Positions 5,604 to 7,109 of a DNA stretch of 7,109 nucleotides are shown here, one piece after another. A program made the position numbers and the translations under genes. Within the stretch, counting starts at the first letter, position 1. Each line of letters starts with the position of its first letter. The DNA is from HK-STAS-PATE-36 sp964610345 (GTDB lineage: Bacteria; Patescibacteriota; Saccharimonadia; Saccharimonadales; JAGQNJ01). Location: positions 1-7,109 of the forward strand of contig CAZSVQ010000036.1 of NCBI GenBank assembly GCA_964610345.1, given 5' to 3'. A model generated the notes under the pieces. It searched no databases. It saw only the letters and a program-made list of their open reading frames with translations, and had not been told where the DNA came from.

Positions 5604-6239
5604 TTAAACTGGATTTGTTGGAGCTGGGGGTTGTGGTGGGCTAGTATTTTGTGGGGCCACTGGGCTTGGTGCTGATGCTTGAATTATTTCTTGAGGTGAA
5701 TTAACGTTTGTGTTGTCAGTAGCTGAAGGTGTTGCTAAAGGCGTTGGGCCAGGAGTTGTTGTTCCTGCATCAGATACATTTGGCCCTAAATATTGAGCGT
5801 TACCAAATCCAAGCCTAATTAATCCAACGAATGGAAATATTATCAACCATAAAATTGCAAAAGTATTATCTTTCCCGAAGTTTTTTGCAAGCTGTAACAT
5901 TGCGACCACTGACGCTACTATACTCAAAATATTGCCTACAAAAGGTATGAATCCTGCTAGAGCCCAATATCCAGGCTTACCGGATACTTCAAACAAAACC
6001 CAACTTCCATAGATGGGAATTAATGCTTTCCAGCCTTTTTCACCGGCCTTTTCAAATATCTTCCACATCCCTATAATCATTGGGATCCAAAATGCAGCCA
6101 CAATTAAAAGCACTATCATAATTATCGTAATAGCAGCAAGACCTGCAGCTGCGTCAGATCCAGTCGTTGATGCAGAATAAGAGTCATTGTATGCACCATA
6201 TGATGAATTATATGTTTGAGCTAATAAATTTAATATCAT
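5604..6239 (-). CDS. DUF5684-type small membrane protein with Pro/Thr/Ser-rich C-terminal tail
   Basis: This 211-residue integral membrane protein has no known function. A polar N-terminus rich in Ser, Tyr and Asn (10-29) precedes a long first membrane segment (about 32-58). Then comes the signature MWKIFEKAGEKGWKALIPIY (58-77) and GKPGYWAL (87-94). A hydrophobic stretch (about 93-117, perhaps a helical hairpin) leads to LAKNFGKD (117-124), and a last segment (about 126-145) ends in LGFGNAQYLG (143-152). Residues 155-211 form a low-complexity tail of Pro, Thr, Ser, Ala and Asn. The basic loop after the first segment suggests it faces the cytoplasm. The gene is paralogous to the next upstream gene, whose tail is short. 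AAAGG (6250-6246) is a fair Shine-Dalgarno 6 bases before the ATG. The family name comes from recognising the signature pattern and was not checked by search. Confidence 0.82.
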   Translation of the reverse strand: MILNLLAQTYNSSYGAYNDSYSASTTGSDAAAGLAAITIIMIVLLIVAAFWIPMIIGMWKIFEKAGEKGWKALIPIYGSWVLFEVSGKPGYWALAGFIPFVGNILSIVASVVAMLQLAKNFGKDNTFAILWLIIFPFVGLIRLGFGNAQYLGPNVSDAGTTTPGPTPLATPSATDNTNVNSPQEIIQASAPSPVAPQNTSPPQPPAPTNPV

Positions 6240-6274
6240 TTTCTACCTTTTATTTATTTGTAACATTACTTTTA

Positions 6275-6280
6275 ATTATA
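6275..6280 (-). promoter_or_regulatory. -10 box upstream of the larger DUF5684-type gene
   Basis: A perfect TATAAT on the minus strand lies 35 bases before the ATG at 6239. Transcription from it would give a leader of about 28 bases holding the AAAGG ribosome-binding site. No good -35 box is at the normal distance. The upstream terminator (6319-6357) makes a separate promoter here likely. Confidence 0.4.
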
Positions 6281-6318
6281 ACCATAAAAGCCACAACAAG
6301 TAAAATATACTTTATGAT

Positions 6319-6357
6319 AAAAAAAGAACGGCTTTAGTTAAATAACCGTTCTTTTTA
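6319..6357 (-). terminator. Rho-independent terminator after the smaller DUF5684-type gene
   Basis: A perfect 11-base-pair stem (6321-6331 with 6346-6356, core GAACGG/CCGTTC) closes a 14-base loop. On the minus strand it is followed by a run of seven T residues (6325-6319, partly paired in the stem). It starts 13 bases after the stop codon at 6370. It separates the two paralogous membrane protein genes into different transcripts. The run of T on the plus strand (6352-6356) would allow some activity in the other direction too, but no plus-strand gene ends here. Confidence 0.85.
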
Positions 6358-6369
6358 AAATGTAGTTTT

Positions 6370-6861
6370 CTAAGCTTTCGGCTTTGGGTCGCTTTTATTT
6401 CCGTCACCCTGATCTAAGGTTTTGTAGGGTGAGCCGATATATTTCGCATCACCAAATCCTAGTATCAATAATCCAATTAATGAAAATATAATAAGAGCAA
6501 AAATAGCAAAAGCTGTGTCTTTGCCGAACTTTTTTGCGAGCTCAAGTGCAATAATCACCCAAACTACAACTGCTGCAATTGGCCCAACAAATGGTATCCA
6601 AGCAATTAAAAAGACCAACGCCCACCATCCGGGTTTTCCGGCAATCTCTGCTAAAGTCCATGAATTATAAATTGGAATTATCGCCTTCCAACCTTCTACA
6701 CCGGCCTTTTCAAACACCTTCCACATCGCTATAACTGCCACGACAAAAACCGCCAGCCATATAATTAAAAACATACCGCTAAAAAGTGCCAGACCCGCAC
6801 CTACACCTGCAGATGTTGTCGTATCATACGTTGAATACGATTGTGCTATTAACTCAAACAT
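6370..6861 (-). CDS. DUF5684-type small membrane protein with short charged tail
   Basis: This 163-residue integral membrane protein of unknown function is a paralogue of the next downstream gene. It shares the N-terminal Ala-Gln-(Ser/Thr)-Tyr motif (7-10) and a first membrane segment (about 22-46). It also shares the signature MWKVFEKAGVEGWKAIIPIY (46-65) with SWTLAEIAGKPGWWAL following, one long or two short hydrophobic segments (about 79-106), LAKKFGKDTAFAI (108-120) and a last membrane segment (about 118-136) ending in LGFGDAKYIG. The tail (144-163) is short and charged with several Lys and Asp, unlike the Pro/Thr/Ser-rich tail of its neighbour. A perfect AGGAGG (6872-6867) lies 5 bases before the ATG, the only textbook Shine-Dalgarno in the window, and fixes the start. 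Upstream is a good promoter; downstream is a strong terminator, so the gene is probably transcribed alone. No catalytic motif is seen. Confidence 0.85.
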   Translation of the reverse strand: MFELIAQSYSTYDTTTSAGVGAGLALFSGMFLIIWLAVFVVAVIAMWKVFEKAGVEGWKAIIPIYNSWTLAEIAGKPGWWALVFLIAWIPFVGPIAAVVVWVIIALELAKKFGKDTAFAIFALIIFSLIGLLILGFGDAKYIGSPYKTLDQGDGNKSDPKPKA

Positions 6862-6866
6862 ACTTG

Positions 6867-6872
6867 CCTCCT
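6867..6872 (-). promoter_or_regulatory. Strong Shine-Dalgarno of the smaller DUF5684-type gene
   Basis: AGGAGG on the minus strand sits 5 bases before ATG 6861. It is notable because most other genes here have no such site. It implies strong, leader-dependent translation of this membrane protein. Confidence 0.85.
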
Positions 6873-6894
6873 ATGCTTATTAAATATCTCTTCA

Positions 6895-6922
6895 ATTATA
6901 TGCCTATAATCCAAACTAACAA
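6895..6922 (-). promoter_or_regulatory. Promoter of the smaller DUF5684-type gene
   Basis: On the minus strand TTGTTA (6922-6917), a 16-base spacer and TATAAT (6900-6895) form a good sigma-70-like promoter. Transcription would start near 6888, giving a leader of about 27 bases that includes the AGGAGG site. The TGTGA-N6-TCACA palindrome is centred about 60 bases upstream of that start. Confidence 0.55.
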
Positions 6923-6936
6923 ACTTTTATACACAG

Positions 6937-6958
6937 TTTTGTGACCAAATTCACAAAA
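6937..6958. promoter_or_regulatory. CRP/FNR-like palindromic operator candidate
   Basis: TTTTGTGA (6937-6944), six bases, then TCACAAAA (6951-6958) form a perfect 8-base inverted repeat. It contains the TGTGA-N6-TCACA core typical of sites for CRP-family dimers. Its centre (6947.5) lies about 60 bases upstream of the inferred leftward start near 6888, close to the class I activator position of CRP, and about 47 bases before the inferred rightward start near 6995. No CRP-family gene is in the window, so the binding protein is unknown. Confidence 0.45.
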
Positions 6959-6959
6959 A

Positions 6960-6988
6960 TTTACAATTAACACCTAATCTGTTAAAAT
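6960..6988 (+). promoter_or_regulatory. Candidate promoter of tRNA-Lys
   Basis: TTTACA (6960-6965), a 17-base spacer and TAAAAT (6983-6988) form a near-consensus promoter pointing to the tRNA gene. Transcription would begin near 6995, leaving about 55 bases of 5' leader to be removed by RNase P. It is divergent from the promoter of the membrane protein gene. Confidence 0.5.
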
Positions 6989-7049
6989 TATATTTCGTTA
7001 CTATTTAAAAGAAGCTCTGTAACATTATTTCAAAACCACCGTATTAAAC

Positions 7050-7109
7050 GGGCCATTAGCTCAGTTGGTTAGAGCACCTGCCTCTTAAGCAGGGTGTCCT
7101 GGGTTCGAG
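7050..7109 (+). tRNA. tRNA-Lys (anticodon CUU), 3' end cut by the window
   Basis: The 5' acceptor strand GGGCCAT (7050-7056), T8-A9, a D arm with GCTC/GAGC stem (7059-7062, 7072-7075), and an anticodon stem CCTGC/GCAGG around the loop CTCTTAA (7082-7088) are present. The anticodon CTT is at 7084-7086 and reads the lysine codon AAG. A variable loop GTGTC, the T-stem strand CTGGG (7099-7103) and the start of the T loop TTCGAG follow. The window ends inside the T loop, so the 3' acceptor strand and the CCA status cannot be seen. Confidence 0.96.

Noticed and set aside
6862..7049. Origin of replication in the 188-base intergenic region
   Set aside because: Only one DnaA-box match is present and no dnaA, dnaN or repeat cluster is visible; the region is explained by divergent promoters.
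1..7109. CRISPR array, insertion sequence or other mobile element
   Set aside because: No regularly spaced repeats, transposase or integrase motifs, or terminal inverted repeats were found; the gene content is housekeeping. The tRNA 3' end, a common integration site, is outside the window.
1..7109. TGA recoded as glycine, as in some Patescibacteria lineages
   Set aside because: All genes read through in the standard code at family-typical lengths with TAA or TAG stops, and no in-frame TGA is needed to complete any of them.

Overview
The window reads as a compact, AT-rich bacterial chromosome segment with housekeeping genes packed almost end to end. The likely source is a Candidate Phyla Radiation (Patescibacteria) organism, perhaps a Saccharibacterium. 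This placement is inference. It rests on very short intergenic gaps, small versions of universal enzymes, free-standing response regulators with an Ile-Leu-Thr-Asn signature, a MurD whose usual Asp-Ser-Lys motif is Asp-Ser-Phe, and a pair of DUF5684-type small membrane proteins. The standard code fits every gene, with no in-frame TGA reassignment.

Layout: folC (folate polyglutamation) runs rightward from about 80 to 1432 and converges, with an 8-base overlap, on a leftward dihydrofolate reductase gene (1425-1898). A 56-base divergent intergenic region separates the reductase from two tandem rightward response-regulator genes (1955-2329 and 2368-2736). Next comes murD (2764-4119), which converges on murI with a 29-base overlap. 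murI (4091-4756) and folD (4759-5562) form a leftward pair with a 2-base gap. Upstream of folD are two leftward paralogous DUF5684-type membrane protein genes (5604-6239 and 6370-6861), separated by a strong hairpin terminator. A rightward tRNA-Lys(CUU) gene starts at 7050 and is cut by the window edge. The 188-base region before it carries divergent promoter-like sequences around a perfect TGTGA-N6-TCACA palindrome.

Two metabolic themes are interleaved. FolC, dihydrofolate reductase and FolD keep reduced one-carbon folates in the cell and interconvert them. MurI makes D-glutamate and MurD attaches it to the peptidoglycan precursor. The response regulators have no kinase partner here.

The most interesting observations concern gene expression. 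folC has no ATG, GTG or TTG that could include its ATP-binding loop, so an ATT start (or an error) is implied. Five genes have a -10-like hexamer only 6-9 bases before the start codon, which suggests leaderless mRNAs, while the DUF5684-type genes have ordinary leaders with Shine-Dalgarno sequences. No clearly new multi-gene system is visible.
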